From Rheinheimera riviphila (GTDB lineage: Bacteria; Pseudomonadota; Gammaproteobacteria; Enterobacterales; Alteromonadaceae), in assembly GCF_004005945.1 (NCBI RefSeq), contig NZ_SACS01000006.1, positions 124,001 to 188,000 on the forward strand: 64,000 bases of DNA, written 5' to 3'. Positions 54,096 to 63,770 of this stretch are shown in pieces (position 1 is the first letter of the stretch; each line of letters opens with the position of its first letter). The notes under the pieces were generated by a model that saw only the letters and a list, made by a program, of their open reading frames with translations, was not told where the DNA came from and did not search any database. A program made the translations under genes and the position numbers.

Positions 54096-55157
54096 ATGAC
54101 GAATTTTTCAGAGACAACAGCGCCAACTGAGGTCGAGCCAGCAGTTCCAAACGAGGCACAGCCGGATTTACAGGCACTCAAACACAAAGCGATCTCGCAG
54201 CCGCTGGTCGAGCATATATATACCGCCGATCCATCAGCGCATGTATTTGATGGCGTCATTTATATTTATCCATCCCATGATATCGAAGCAGGTATTCCGT
54301 TTAACGATAACGGTGATCACTTTGGTATGGAAGATTATCACGTGTTATCGATGGCTGGCCCCGATGCGCCGGCGGTCGACCACGGGGTGGCTTTGCATAT
54401 CAAAGATGTGCCCTGGGCCGAGCGCCAAATGTGGGCGCCGGATGCGACCCGCAAAAACGGCAAATATTATTTGTATTTTCCGGCCAAACGCCCGGACGGC
54501 ATTTTCCAAATCGGTGCCGCAGTCGGTGATTCGCCGATAGGGCCTTTCAAAGCCCAGCCAAAGCCGATCGCAGGCAGCTATTCGATTGACCCGGCGGTAT
54601 TCGAAGACGATGACGGCCAGTTTTATCTGTATTTCGGCGGCATTTGGGGCGGCCAGTTACAGCAATACCGTAATCATCAATGGCACGCCGACCATGCAGA
54701 ACCAACGGCAGATCAGCCGGCGCTTGGCCCGATTGTGGCGAAACTGCGCGATGATTTACTGGAATTTGCCGAAACGCCGCGGGAAATTCAAATTCTCGAT
54801 GAGCAAGGCCAGCCGCTCAAAGCCGGTGATACTGACCGGCGCTTTTTTGAGGCGTCATGGCTGCATAAATATCAGGGCACTTATTACTTTTCGTATTCGA
54901 CCGGCGACAGCCACTTTTTGTGTTACGCCACCGGCGATAATCCGTATGGGCCTTTTACTTATCAGGGCCGCATTCTGGAGCCAGTGGTCGGCTGGACCAC
55001 CCACCATTCAATCGCTGAATTTGCAGGCAAATGGTATCTGTTTTATCACGACTCGATTTTGTCCGGCGGCGTGACCCATCTGCGTTCGGTGAAAATGGCA
55101 GAAATTCAGTACGACGCTGACGGCCGCATTCAAACCTTAAAACCTTACCGCGATTAA
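54096..55157 (+). CDS. Cytoplasmic GH43 xylosidase/arabinofuranosidase
   Basis: This 353-residue GH43 enzyme has no signal peptide, unlike the GH43 at 20928. The propeller shows HIYTADPSAHVFDGVIYIYPS (base region), SIDPAVFEDDDGQFYLYFGG (pKa modulator) and FFEASWLHKYQGTYYFSYS (acid region). GTG 54093 and ATG 54096 are both possible; I prefer the ATG. It is coupled to the GPH transporter and so should split imported oligosaccharides inside the cell. Confidence 0.88.
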   Translation: MTNFSETTAPTEVEPAVPNEAQPDLQALKHKAISQPLVEHIYTADPSAHVFDGVIYIYPSHDIEAGIPFNDNGDHFGMEDYHVLSMAGPDAPAVDHGVALHIKDVPWAERQMWAPDATRKNGKYYLYFPAKRPDGIFQIGAAVGDSPIGPFKAQPKPIAGSYSIDPAVFEDDDGQFYLYFGGIWGGQLQQYRNHQWHADHAEPTADQPALGPIVAKLRDDLLEFAETPREIQILDEQGQPLKAGDTDRRFFEASWLHKYQGTYYFSYSTGDSHFLCYATGDNPYGPFTYQGRILEPVVGWTTHHSIAEFAGKWYLFYHDSILSGGVTHLRSVKMAEIQYDADGRIQTLKPYRD

Positions 55158-55195
55158 ACCACGACAATCTGGCTATAAACCCAGGAGGCACTGTG

Positions 55196-57787
55196 ATGCG
55201 TAAACCTTTGATCACCGCGGTGTCTGCCGCCGTGCTGAGTTGTGGCTTAACCGGCGGCCTGGCCAGCAGTCAGGCCGCAGGCTCGTTTCCTTACCAAAAT
55301 GCCGCTTTACCGGTGAATGCCAGGGTGGATGATTTAATCAGCCGGATGACGCTGGAAGAAAAACTGGCGCAATTACAAACCCTGTGGCACCAACGCCGGG
55401 CGATGGAAACATCCGCTGAGCTCGGCGATGACGGTTTACAGTTTATCGCCGAAGTTGCGGCGCAAAAGATGCCACTGGGGATTGGCCATATCGCCCGGCC
55501 CAGTGAATTTAAAACGCCGCGGCAAACCGCCGAATTTAATAATGCGCTGCAGCGCTGGCTGAAAGAACACACCCGGCTCGGTATTCCGGCCTTGATGCAC
55601 GAAGAAGCTTTGCATGGCTATGTGGCTTTTGATGCGACCAGTTTTCCGCAAGCGATTGCGCTCGCCAGTAGCTGGTCACCGCAGGATTTACAGGCGGTGT
55701 ATGCACTCGCAGCCAAAGAAATGCGCGCGACCGGCGCACACTGGGCCTTAGCGCCAGTGCTGGATATCGCCCGCGACCCACGCTGGGGCCGGATTGAAGA
55801 AACCATGGGTGAAGATCCGTATCTCATGTCGGCGCTGGGCGTGGCGGCAGTGACTGGTTTTCAGGGTGATGTTGGCGCTGAGGGGCCTTTCGCCAGCGAT
55901 AAAGTGATCTCAACGCTCAAGCACCTGACCGGTCATGGTCAGCCCAGTGCTGGGGTCAATATTGCGCCGGCGCAAATAGCCCCTCGTGAATTACATGAAG
56001 TGTTTTTACCGCCGTTTGAAGCTGCAGTGAAGCTGGCGCATGCCGCCAGTATTATGCCGTCCTATAACGAAATTGATGGCATCCCTTCTCATGTGAATGG
56101 CGCCTTGCTCAACGATGTAGTGCGCAAGCAGTGGGGCTTTCGTGGCGTGATGGTCAGCGACTATTTTGCCATTCAGGAGCTGAACAGTCGCCATGGTTTA
56201 TATGCAAGTGATGCCGAAGCCGCCAAGGCCGCGCTGCTGGCGGGCGTCGATATGGAAACGCCGGATCCAAAGGCTTATCCAAAATTATTGGAACTGGTCA
56301 AAACAGGACAGCTATCGGAAAAAGTAGTCGATACCTCAGTTCGCGCCGTGCTGACGCTGAAATTCCGGCTGGGACTTTTTGAAAACCCTTATGTCGATGC
56401 GTCTAAGGCTGATGGGTTGGTTGGGGCACCTGAGCAGCGGGCTTTTGCCCGGCAGATGGCGGAAAAATCGCTGGTGCTGCTCAAAAACGATGGCAGCTTG
56501 CCACTCAAAGTAAATCAAATCAAAAAGCTGGCAGTGATTGGCCCGCATGCCGATGAAACCTTGCTCGGTGGCTACAGCAGTATTCCGCGGCAAACCGTCA
56601 GTATTGTTGCCGGACTGCAGGCGAAGTTACAGGGCAAAGCCGAAGTCCGCTTTGCTCGCGGCACGCTGTTAACAAAAACGGTAACGAAAACAGTAACGAC
56701 TAAAGTGTCGGACGACGCCGGGGCTGGTGATGTGGAAATCGCCAGCACAGACACCTCGACCACTGCGATGTTGCAGGCCAAAGCCGCCGCTAGATTGGCA
56801 GAGCGCAGTGCCACCGCCGGTACTTTTTCGATGCAACGCTGGAACGAGGACGGTATTCAATTAACCAATGCCGGGGACCGCCAGGGCTTGCTGGAAGAAG
56901 CGGTGGCTTTGGCCAAAACTTCGGATGCGGTGGTGCTGGTACTCGGTGAAAACGAAGGTTTATCGCGCGAAGCCTGGGCCGAGGAACATCTGGGCGATCG
57001 TAGCAGTCTGGAATTGGTCGGCAATCAGCTGCAGCTGGCACAGGCCTTACTGCAGGTGGCCAAAGAGACCGGTAAACCGCTGGTGTTGGTGCTGAGTAAT
57101 GGCCGTCCTTTGGCGTTAGGCGAGCTCGCTGACACCATGCCTGCGATTATCGAGGCCTGGTATCTGGGGCAAGAAACCGGCGCTGCTGTTGCCAATGTGC
57201 TGTTTGGCGACGTCAATCCATCCGGCAAATTGCCTTTGACTTTTGTCCGTAGCGCCGGTCATATACCCGGTTTTTACAACCATAAACCTTCCGCCAAACG
57301 GGGTTATCTGTTTGATGACATCAGCCCGCTGTACCCCTTTGGCCATGGTTTGAGTTACACCCGTTTTGACTACAGCGATTTGCAAATTGTCGAAAGCGCC
57401 AGAGGTGCGGTCGCCAACAGCGAAGTGACTGTCAGCTTTCGGCTGAAAAACAGCGGCAAGGTTGTCGGAACCGAAGTGGCGCAGCTGTATATCAATGATC
57501 CGGTGGCGAGTATCACTCGGCCGGTGAAGCAACTGAAAGCCTTTGCCCGGGTCGATTTACAGCCGGGGCAGCAGGCGCTGGTCAGTTTTAAAGTGCCGGT
57601 CAACCTGCTGGCCTTTGTGGACAGCCATCAAAACTGGGTGGTCGAGCCTGGCGAAATCAAGCTGATGATTGGCAGCTCATCGGCTGATCTGCGCTTGCAT
57701 GGCAGCTTTGACATTGATGGCGAAGTGACGGATGTCGGTGCGCACAGAGCGTATTTGAGTACCGTGGATGTCCGATATGAACAATAA
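55196..57787 (+). CDS. GH3 beta-xylosidase, exported
   Basis: This 863-residue enzyme has a signal peptide (cut near SSQAAGS), the GH3 N-terminal barrel and the alpha/beta sandwich. The nucleophile is D322 in VMVSDYFAIQEL. The C-terminal part includes PLYPFGHGLSYTRFDYSDL and a fibronectin type III-like domain. AGGAGG lies 8 bases before the ATG at 55196 (GTG 55193 is alternative). The domain order suits a xylan 1,4-beta-xylosidase. The second domain has an insertion of about 60 residues (KTVTKTVTTKV and following) not usual for the family. Confidence 0.87.
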   Translation: MRKPLITAVSAAVLSCGLTGGLASSQAAGSFPYQNAALPVNARVDDLISRMTLEEKLAQLQTLWHQRRAMETSAELGDDGLQFIAEVAAQKMPLGIGHIARPSEFKTPRQTAEFNNALQRWLKEHTRLGIPALMHEEALHGYVAFDATSFPQAIALASSWSPQDLQAVYALAAKEMRATGAHWALAPVLDIARDPRWGRIEETMGEDPYLMSALGVAAVTGFQGDVGAEGPFASDKVISTLKHLTGHGQPSAGVNIAPAQIAPRELHEVFLPPFEAAVKLAHAASIMPSYNEIDGIPSHVNGALLNDVVRKQWGFRGVMVSDYFAIQELNSRHGLYASDAEAAKAALLAGVDMETPDPKAYPKLLELVKTGQLSEKVVDTSVRAVLTLKFRLGLFENPYVDASKADGLVGAPEQRAFARQMAEKSLVLLKNDGSLPLKVNQIKKLAVIGPHADETLLGGYSSIPRQTVSIVAGLQAKLQGKAEVRFARGTLLTKTVTKTVTTKVSDDAGAGDVEIASTDTSTTAMLQAKAAARLAERSATAGTFSMQRWNEDGIQLTNAGDRQGLLEEAVALAKTSDAVVLVLGENEGLSREAWAEEHLGDRSSLELVGNQLQLAQALLQVAKETGKPLVLVLSNGRPLALGELADTMPAIIEAWYLGQETGAAVANVLFGDVNPSGKLPLTFVRSAGHIPGFYNHKPSAKRGYLFDDISPLYPFGHGLSYTRFDYSDLQIVESARGAVANSEVTVSFRLKNSGKVVGTEVAQLYINDPVASITRPVKQLKAFARVDLQPGQQALVSFKVPVNLLAFVDSHQNWVVEPGEIKLMIGSSSADLRLHGSFDIDGEVTDVGAHRAYLSTVDVRYEQ

Positions 57788-57845
57788 ACGGCGGCTGTCC
57801 GCAAAGCAGGACATCGCAAATAATCAGCCTGAAGGAGCACAAGAC

Positions 57846-60500
57846 ATGGCGATCGCAAACGAATTAAGTACCGGTTTATTGGTGTTGTCTTGCACTTTTG
57901 CTTTATCCGGTTGTGAACAGCCGGGGCCATCACCCACCGAAACCAACAGTCAGGCCGTGACCACCACCGCTACAGCCGATCCAGTTGCTGTGGAAAAACC
58001 AGTAGCTGTTGAAAAGCCAGTTATCGACGCCAAAAACTGGCCATTGCAGCCATCGCCGATTGCCCGTACCCCAGCCATTGAAAGCAAAATCAGTGCTTTA
58101 TTGGCGCAAATGAGCGATGAGCAAAAAGTAGGGCAACTGATCCAGGCGGACATCGGCTCGGTGACGCCAAAGCAGGTGCGTGATTATTATCTGGGCAGTG
58201 TGCTCAACGGCGGTAACTCAGCACCAGGTGCTGATAATAGAGTTGGCGCCAAAGCCTGGCTGGAACTGGCCGATGCCTTTTGGCAAGCCAGCACCGATAC
58301 CAGCGATGGTCGGCCTTATATTCCGGTGATGTGGGGCACCGATGCGGTACATGGCCACAGCAATGTCAAAGGCGCCACCATTTTTCCACATAACATCGGC
58401 TTAGGTGCGATGCGTGAACCGGAATTGCTGCGCAAAATCGGCCGGGTGACTGCGATCGAAATGCAGGTGACAGGCCTTGACTGGACTTTTGCACCAACCA
58501 TCGCCGTGGTGCGGGACGATCGCTGGGGGCGCACTTATGAATCCTATGGTGAAGATCCGGCGTTGGTCGCATCTTACGCGCCACATATTCTGCAAGGTAT
58601 TCAAGGGGTTCCTGGAACAGCCGAGTTTTTACGTGGTGAACATATGCTCGCTACAGTAAAACATTTTTTGGGGGATGGCGGCACCGTTGATGGTAAAGAT
58701 CAAGGCGATAATCAGCATACTGAAGCAGAGCTGCGTGATTTGCATGGTCAGCCCTATTACAGCGCTATTCAAGCCGGGGCGAGGGTGGTGATGGCCTCCT
58801 ACAACAGCTGGTTTGGCGAAAAAATGCATGGTTTCCAGCCGATGCTGAGCGATGTGTTAGTCGGCCGGATGGGTTTTGATGGTTTTGTGGTTGGCGACTG
58901 GAATGGCCATGGCCAGGTTAAAGGCTGTACGCCAACAGATTGTGCCGCGTCGCTGAATGGCGGTTTAGATATGTTTATGGCGCCAGATAGCTGGGAAAAG
59001 CTCTATCACAACACCCTGGCGCAGGTGAAAGATGGGCGCATTTCCAAAGCGCGACTGGACGAAGCGGTCAGCCGGGTGCTTAGGATCAAAGCCGAAATGG
59101 GCTTATTTGACGAGGTACTGCCATCAAAGCGGCCCTTGGCAGGCAAGTTTGAGCTGATGGCGAGCTTTGAGCATCGTGCTGTGGCGCGGGAAGCGGCGCG
59201 TAAATCGTTGGTGCTGCTGAAAAACAATCAACAACTGTTGCCGCTCAAAGCCAACAGCAAAGTGTTGGTAGCCGGCGATGGCGCGGACAATATCGGTAAA
59301 CAAAGCGGCGGCTGGACGTTAAGCTGGCAAGGTGCCGGCAATAAAAACAGCGACTTTCCGAATGGCGAATCGATTTATGCAGGCATCAAAGCCGCAGTGA
59401 CTGCGGCGGGTGGCACTGTTGAACTAAGTGAAAATGGCCGTTTTGCGGCTGATGCCAAACCAGATGTGGCGATTGTGGTATTTGGTGAAGATCCTTATGC
59501 CGAGTTTGTTGGCGACCGTGCGCATCTGGCGTTTGATGATGGCCGTGGATTACAAATTCTGACTGAACTCAAAGCCCAGGGTATTCCAACGGTGACAGTG
59601 TTTTTATCCGGGCGGCCACTCTGGGTAAATCCTGAACTGAATCAATCCGACGCTTTTGTCGCCACCTTTTTACCAGGCTCTGAAGGTGGCGCTATCGCCG
59701 ATGTGCTGATCCGCGCGGCGGATGGCAGCATTCGCCATGACTTTCAGGGCAAACTGCCGTTTTCCTGGCCAGCAGATGCCACCGGCGCTTTATTAAATGT
59801 CGGGGACGCTAACTATCAGCCGCAATTTGCCTTTGGTTATGGTTTGACTTACCAGGATGATGTGACTGTGGCCAAGCTTCAGGAAAATTCAGGCATTAGC
59901 GCAGATTTAGTGGTGAATTTCAGCCGTTATGTACATGCCGGCAAAGCGGTGAGTCCATGGCAATTGCAGCTCATCGACGACGGGCAAGTCACGGTGGTGA
60001 CGGATCCGCTGCAACAATCGGCGCAAGGCGCTGTCACGGCCAAAGCCACCGATCGCCTGCAGCAGGAAGATTCGGTGGTATTAAACTTTGTCAAAACTGC
60101 CAGCGTGGCGCTAACCCATAGCCAACAAGCCAGTCTGGACTTAGCCCGCCAAGCCAACGGCGATATGGTACTGGAACTGGAATATCAGGTGTTGGCCCTG
60201 CCTGCGGCAACGGACAAAGCTTCTACGGACAAAGAGGCCGCGAAAATTCTGCTTGGCATGTTGTGCGGCGACAAATGCAAAACCAGCCTCGATTTCAGCA
60301 ACTATTTCAGCACACAACTCGGCAAAGGCTGGCAAAGCCTGAAGATCCCGCTGCGCTGTTTTAGTCAGAACAACCCGGACTTTAAGTTGACAGCGATCAC
60401 CCACCCGCTGCTGATCGAAAGCCCGGCCGGATTCCAGTTACAACTGGCGCGGGTACGGTTGACGGAGAATGAAGGGCAAGGGGTTTGTGGGGGCGAATAA
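57846..60500 (+). CDS. GH3 exo-glucosidase (ExoP-like) lipoprotein
   Basis: This 884-residue enzyme starts at ATG 57846, which has GGAG 9 bases upstream; longer starts at 57768/57777 would bury the signal. The leader ends in ALSGC, so the protein is a lipoprotein. The GH3 nucleophile is D351 in VVGDWNGHGQV. The overall arrangement with a C-terminal beta-sandwich (LLGMLCGDKCKTSLDF onward) follows the marine ExoP-type 1,4-beta-glucan glucohydrolases. It is the last gene of the operon, with a hairpin at 60549-60574 downstream. It probably removes glucose from mixed or 1,4-beta-linked oligomers. Confidence 0.85.
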   Translation: MAIANELSTGLLVLSCTFALSGCEQPGPSPTETNSQAVTTTATADPVAVEKPVAVEKPVIDAKNWPLQPSPIARTPAIESKISALLAQMSDEQKVGQLIQADIGSVTPKQVRDYYLGSVLNGGNSAPGADNRVGAKAWLELADAFWQASTDTSDGRPYIPVMWGTDAVHGHSNVKGATIFPHNIGLGAMREPELLRKIGRVTAIEMQVTGLDWTFAPTIAVVRDDRWGRTYESYGEDPALVASYAPHILQGIQGVPGTAEFLRGEHMLATVKHFLGDGGTVDGKDQGDNQHTEAELRDLHGQPYYSAIQAGARVVMASYNSWFGEKMHGFQPMLSDVLVGRMGFDGFVVGDWNGHGQVKGCTPTDCAASLNGGLDMFMAPDSWEKLYHNTLAQVKDGRISKARLDEAVSRVLRIKAEMGLFDEVLPSKRPLAGKFELMASFEHRAVAREAARKSLVLLKNNQQLLPLKANSKVLVAGDGADNIGKQSGGWTLSWQGAGNKNSDFPNGESIYAGIKAAVTAAGGTVELSENGRFAADAKPDVAIVVFGEDPYAEFVGDRAHLAFDDGRGLQILTELKAQGIPTVTVFLSGRPLWVNPELNQSDAFVATFLPGSEGGAIADVLIRAADGSIRHDFQGKLPFSWPADATGALLNVGDANYQPQFAFGYGLTYQDDVTVAKLQENSGISADLVVNFSRYVHAGKAVSPWQLQLIDDGQVTVVTDPLQQSAQGAVTAKATDRLQQEDSVVLNFVKTASVALTHSQQASLDLARQANGDMVLELEYQVLALPAATDKASTDKEAAKILLGMLCGDKCKTSLDFSNYFSTQLGKGWQSLKIPLRCFSQNNPDFKLTAITHPLLIESPAGFQLQLARVRLTENEGQGVCGGE

Positions 60501-60548
60501 GCCCCTTCAACCTTGAAGATTTGGGTTATAAACTGCTGATTGTATGGA

Positions 60549-60574
60549 ACACCTGCCCTGATTGGGGCAGGTGT
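60549..60574 (+). terminator. Hairpin after the GH3 operon
   Basis: ACACCTGCC (60549-60557) pairs perfectly with GGCAGGTGT (60566-60574) around an 8-nt loop. There is no T-run after it, so termination may be partial. The remaining 200 bases before the next gene show no other element. Confidence 0.55.
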
Positions 60575-60780
60575 GGCTGGGCGGTTAGGCACATGTTTTA
60601 TTCTCGCAAAGCTTACTTTGTGCTAATTGCGGACCTCGTTTAACTTTAATAATCTGCTCCTAAATGCTATTTTTTAGACATCGTTGATCTTGGAACATTT
60701 AACAGATAGTTTAAGTCATTGTTACTTCGTAATCTGGCAACAACTTACGGGTTTTCTGCCGCTAAAAAAGATTGTATCTG

Positions 60781-61344
60781 ATGACTCCACTTCGCATTGC
60801 AGCACTTGTACTTGTCGTTCTGATTGCACCGTTACAAATTTTGTATATTAACCTAACGTTTCCCAGATTCCCTTTTAATGCAGTGTCGATAGGGGTCGCA
60901 ATTACCTTCATTATCTTTATTGTCAGTACCTTACGTCTTTTATCCATTAAATCAAGCTTAGGCATTGGTCTGATCGCTTTGCTTGTCATATTGGGCATTT
61001 GCGTTTTACATCGCCTTCGTGACGCAGTGATAGTTGCAATTCCCCTTCTGAATATTTTAGCTTTGGTAAGTCATCGCTTGCCACGTGTCGAGCATTATTC
61101 GGTATTAATCGGCATTTCATTTTCAATAGCTATCGCAGCCTGTGCGCTTGGCGCAGCGCCATCACTCGCCATTCAACTCTTGGCAGGTGACTTCCAAAAT
61201 GTACATCAGTTTATCTCGAATCTTTTTGACGGATACCTTGTTGATCTTAGTGTAGCCGCGGTAGCCATCCTACCCTTTATTGGAACTGCCATCGCGATGC
61301 GGCAACGAAAATCTCGAGACATCCAATCATTGCCAACAGCTTAA
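60781..61344 (+). CDS. Integral membrane protein, possible immunity protein
   Basis: This 187-residue protein has four or five hydrophobic helices and a short basic C-terminal tail. I do not recognise a family. The codon usage and AT content match the toxin/immunity genes that follow rather than the GH3 genes before it. Its position directly upstream of an orphan toxin cassette suggests it may be the immunity protein of a toxin now lost; this is inference. The ATG at 60781 is preferred; a TTG three codons upstream is possible. Confidence 0.55.
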   Translation: MTPLRIAALVLVVLIAPLQILYINLTFPRFPFNAVSIGVAITFIIFIVSTLRLLSIKSSLGIGLIALLVILGICVLHRLRDAVIVAIPLLNILALVSHRLPRVEHYSVLIGISFSIAIAACALGAAPSLAIQLLAGDFQNVHQFISNLFDGYLVDLSVAAVAILPFIGTAIAMRQRKSRDIQSLPTA

Positions 61345-61458
61345 AAATACGTGCATTATTCGGCTCTATTTTTAGTTGATGGTCAGTGTATAAATTATCA
61401 GTGCGACGGATGCACACCTTTGAAATCCGGTGAATGTTGGTTGCAAATGTTGGTATGA

Positions 61459-62643
61459 CGACCCTACCTATTGCATCCATTTGGCAATGCGTTGGGGAAC
61501 TCGATTGTTAGTGGCTTAAGCACGAAATCAAACGCTCAAAATGAAAAAGCCGCGAACCAACGCGGTCAGCAGGCCTATGAGCAAGCTATTGCCGCAGGCA
61601 TCCCAGATACTCAGGCAAAACTGTTGGCCGCTAAGGAAGTGCTGGCATCGTTGTCCCCTGACAAGCGACAAAAAGTCAGCATTGCGCAAGACGGTGACAC
61701 GCTGCAAATTGCCAATAACCGGCTGGACCGCTCTAAAGGTGGTATCACGATGAGCGGCACCAATGCAGTGGACTCCATCATGGGGCTGACGAGCTGGATA
61801 AGCGATGAAGGCTTGTGGGGTAACAATGATGTGCTGAAGCTTGCAATGGGGCAACTCAGCAATCGCGTTTCTGCAACACAGTACAGCATTGCGAAAAGTC
61901 AGCATGAGATGAAGTACTACGCACTGGGTGGTCATAATGGAATGTTTGACCAGTATGGGACAACACAAACACTGTCGATGATACCTAAGATGAATGGACA
62001 TTCATCAAACACATCAACAATACAGCAATCGAGTTTTGGTAAAGCTTGGAACCAGTATGTTGCATACAGTAGTCAAGATGTCACACCAGTGCCGGCAGCA
62101 CAATCAGTAGTGTCAAACGCATTATTTGCAAAGAGTCTTCATGACACAGCGCAAAAGGGAATCATGGCGCACACTAAGCCGGGAGCAACTATGTTTGCCC
62201 TTGGAAATAATCTGGTTACGTTAGATGGTACCCAACGGCCGGGTTTTAATCCTGATCAATTACCTATCAATAGCCGCACGGTAACACAAGGATTGTCTGC
62301 GACGGGTGTTATGGTTAATGCTCTTAAATCAGGTGCTGGAGTAGGTGCTTTGTTAGCCCCTGTTGGAACAGCGATAGAATATAGTATTCAGGGTAAACCG
62401 ATACTGTCTGAGGCTTTTGCTAAGGATTCAGGGGTCGATATGATTAAGGGCGGTGTCAGCGGAGCTGTTGGGGGGGTTGTGACGACGGCAGTAATTGCGG
62501 GAGCCGCAATATTTGCAGGTACTGTTGCAGCTCCAGTTGTTGCTGGAGCCGTCATTATAGGTTTTGCCGCGAGCTGGGCTTTTGGAGAGCATGTATTTGA
62601 TCCAGTAGTTGGGGATGATCTGAAAAAATGGTGGAAAAATTAG
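61459..62643 (+). pseudogene. Orphan polymorphic-toxin C-terminal cassette (possible pore former)
   Basis: The open frame begins right after a TGA at 61456-61458, has no ATG until about residue 93, and its first residues (HPFGNALGNSIVSGLS) are the junction sequence that normally lies deep inside CdiA/RHS-type toxins. It is therefore a detached C-terminus without secretion signal. About 300 hydrophilic residues are followed by a glycine/alanine-rich hydrophobic hairpin (GAVGGVVTTAVIAGAAIFAGTV and VVAGAVIIGFAASWAF) before a charged tail. That hairpin suggests a membrane-acting toxin. A membrane protein, probably its immunity partner, follows 78 bases downstream. Confidence 0.65.
61480..61496 (+). 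repeat. Toxin-junction repeat, copy 1
   Basis: TTTGGCAATGCGTTGGG encodes FGNALG. The identical 17 bases recur at 63578-63594, 2,098 bases downstream, so toxin cassettes probably recombine here. Confidence 0.7.
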
Positions 62644-62721
62644 CAGAAAAGCCCCTTAAGACTAATTTCGGGAATAATCATAGGGGCTCAAAATTAATTG
62701 AGCTTCCTAGTTGGAGATATT

Positions 62722-63501
62722 GTGGTTAAGAATTTTTATAGAACAGTCGCGAGCTTACCTAGTTATGCCTTAGCTCCATGGATTTTCTTAGGTGGTCATT
62801 TTTTATTGATTCTAGTTTTTCGTCATTTTTCCGGTGTGACAGAAGTTGAATTTTTGTTGGAGAAGTACTGGTATTTCTATATTCCAGTATCATTTTGTGG
62901 AGTAATTTTTAATTTTAGAATGCATGTTCTGTTTTTTGTATGGTGGAGGTTTTTAGCTGGATTGTGTTTTATGTTTTTATACATCAGTGTTTTGCTGGAG
63001 ATGGCTTATTTTAGCGGCTGGCCTTTTATTTCATATAGTATGCTTGTGTTGCTATTCCTTTATTCGCTATTTTTTTTGTTGCGATTCGTCTTTTGGTCCG
63101 ATTTTCATAGAACGCTATTATGGTATCGTAAAATTGAAAACAAGCATGGTGAAGACATATTTTACCTTACAAAAGATGGATACATGGAAGTGCATGAACT
63201 TAATGACAAGTTAAAATTCTTGAAATTTACAGCATTCTGGGAAATTGATTTTTTTGCAAAACCTGTCGATTTAACTTCAAAGACCCTAAACGGATTCTAT
63301 AAATTTTTCGGGCTGGTAGTAGCTCTGGGAGCCATTTACGCAGCTTTCACCGATTTTAATGTGGTGAGTGCAGGTATTATTATTGTTTTTTCATTAATTA
63401 TCCCAGAGTTTCTAAGGCACTCCGTCGGAAGTGCTTTTTTGGACGCAATCTTGGTTAGTAAATACAAAATTGGTGATCGTGTCGTTTTTCCAAAAAAGTG
63501 A
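62722..63501 (+). CDS. Membrane protein, probable cognate immunity protein
   Basis: This 259-residue very AT-rich gene encodes five or six hydrophobic helices, split by a cytoplasmic-looking segment (RKIENKHGEDIFYLTKDGYMEVHELNDKL). The start is taken as GTG 62722, with GGAG 6 bases upstream; TTG 62698 is the alternative. Immunity proteins to pore-forming or membrane-targeting toxins are usually integral membrane proteins, and this one directly follows the toxin cassette on the same strand. No known immunity family is recognised. A strong terminator ends the gene. Confidence 0.55.
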   Translation: MVKNFYRTVASLPSYALAPWIFLGGHFLLILVFRHFSGVTEVEFLLEKYWYFYIPVSFCGVIFNFRMHVLFFVWWRFLAGLCFMFLYISVLLEMAYFSGWPFISYSMLVLLFLYSLFFLLRFVFWSDFHRTLLWYRKIENKHGEDIFYLTKDGYMEVHELNDKLKFLKFTAFWEIDFFAKPVDLTSKTLNGFYKFFGLVVALGAIYAAFTDFNVVSAGIIIVFSLIIPEFLRHSVGSAFLDAILVSKYKIGDRVVFPKK

Positions 63502-63510
63502 TTATAGGAT

Positions 63511-63525
63511 AATTCAGGACAGCCA
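63511..63525 (-). repeat. Copy of the 15-bp GGACAGCCA repeat core
   Basis: AATTCAGGACAGCCA on the plus strand is the exact complement of the TGGCTGTCCTGAATT copies at 16268 and 16330. Confidence 0.75.
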
Positions 63526-63534
63526 TAAATTGAT

Positions 63535-63562
63535 AAAGCCCCTTCGTTAAAACAGGGGCTTT
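63535..63562 (+). terminator. Rho-independent terminator after the immunity gene
   Basis: AAAGCCCCT (63535-63543) pairs with AGGGGCTTT (63554-63562), followed by GTTTTA. A related stem, AGCCCCT/AGGGGCT, with a long loop lies between toxin and immunity gene (about 62650-62688). Confidence 0.8.
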
Positions 63563-63568
63563 GTTTTA

Positions 63569-63625
63569 CCCGATGCTTTTGGCAATGCGTTGGGTAGGGC
63601 CACTGGTGCGAATGTATTCTCGTAA
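63569..63625 (+). pseudogene. Second toxin-junction remnant
   Basis: This short open stretch encodes PDAFGNALGRATGANVFS and then stops. It repeats the FGNALG junction of the cassette at 61459. It looks like the truncated start of another displaced toxin cassette. The 17-base exact repeat is at 63578-63594. Confidence 0.5.
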
Positions 63626-63743
63626 TCAACGGTTCCAAATGCATCTAAGGCGAATCGGCATCGGTGATGCAACTGTCAAACTCGCTAGAACTCAAATGAA
63701 ATCTCCATCGAACATAACGGTGGTAGATTTCACTTGTGATATA

Positions 63744-63754
63744 CGCCATTGGCG
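63744..63754. promoter_or_regulatory. Palindrome before the HigB2-like gene
   Basis: CGCCATTGGCG is a short inverted repeat (CGCC/GGCG, 3-base spacer) 16 bases before the start codon. Toxin-antitoxin operons are usually autoregulated through such a site; binding here is inference. Confidence 0.35.
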
Positions 63755-63770
63755 GATAGGATGCGTGATT

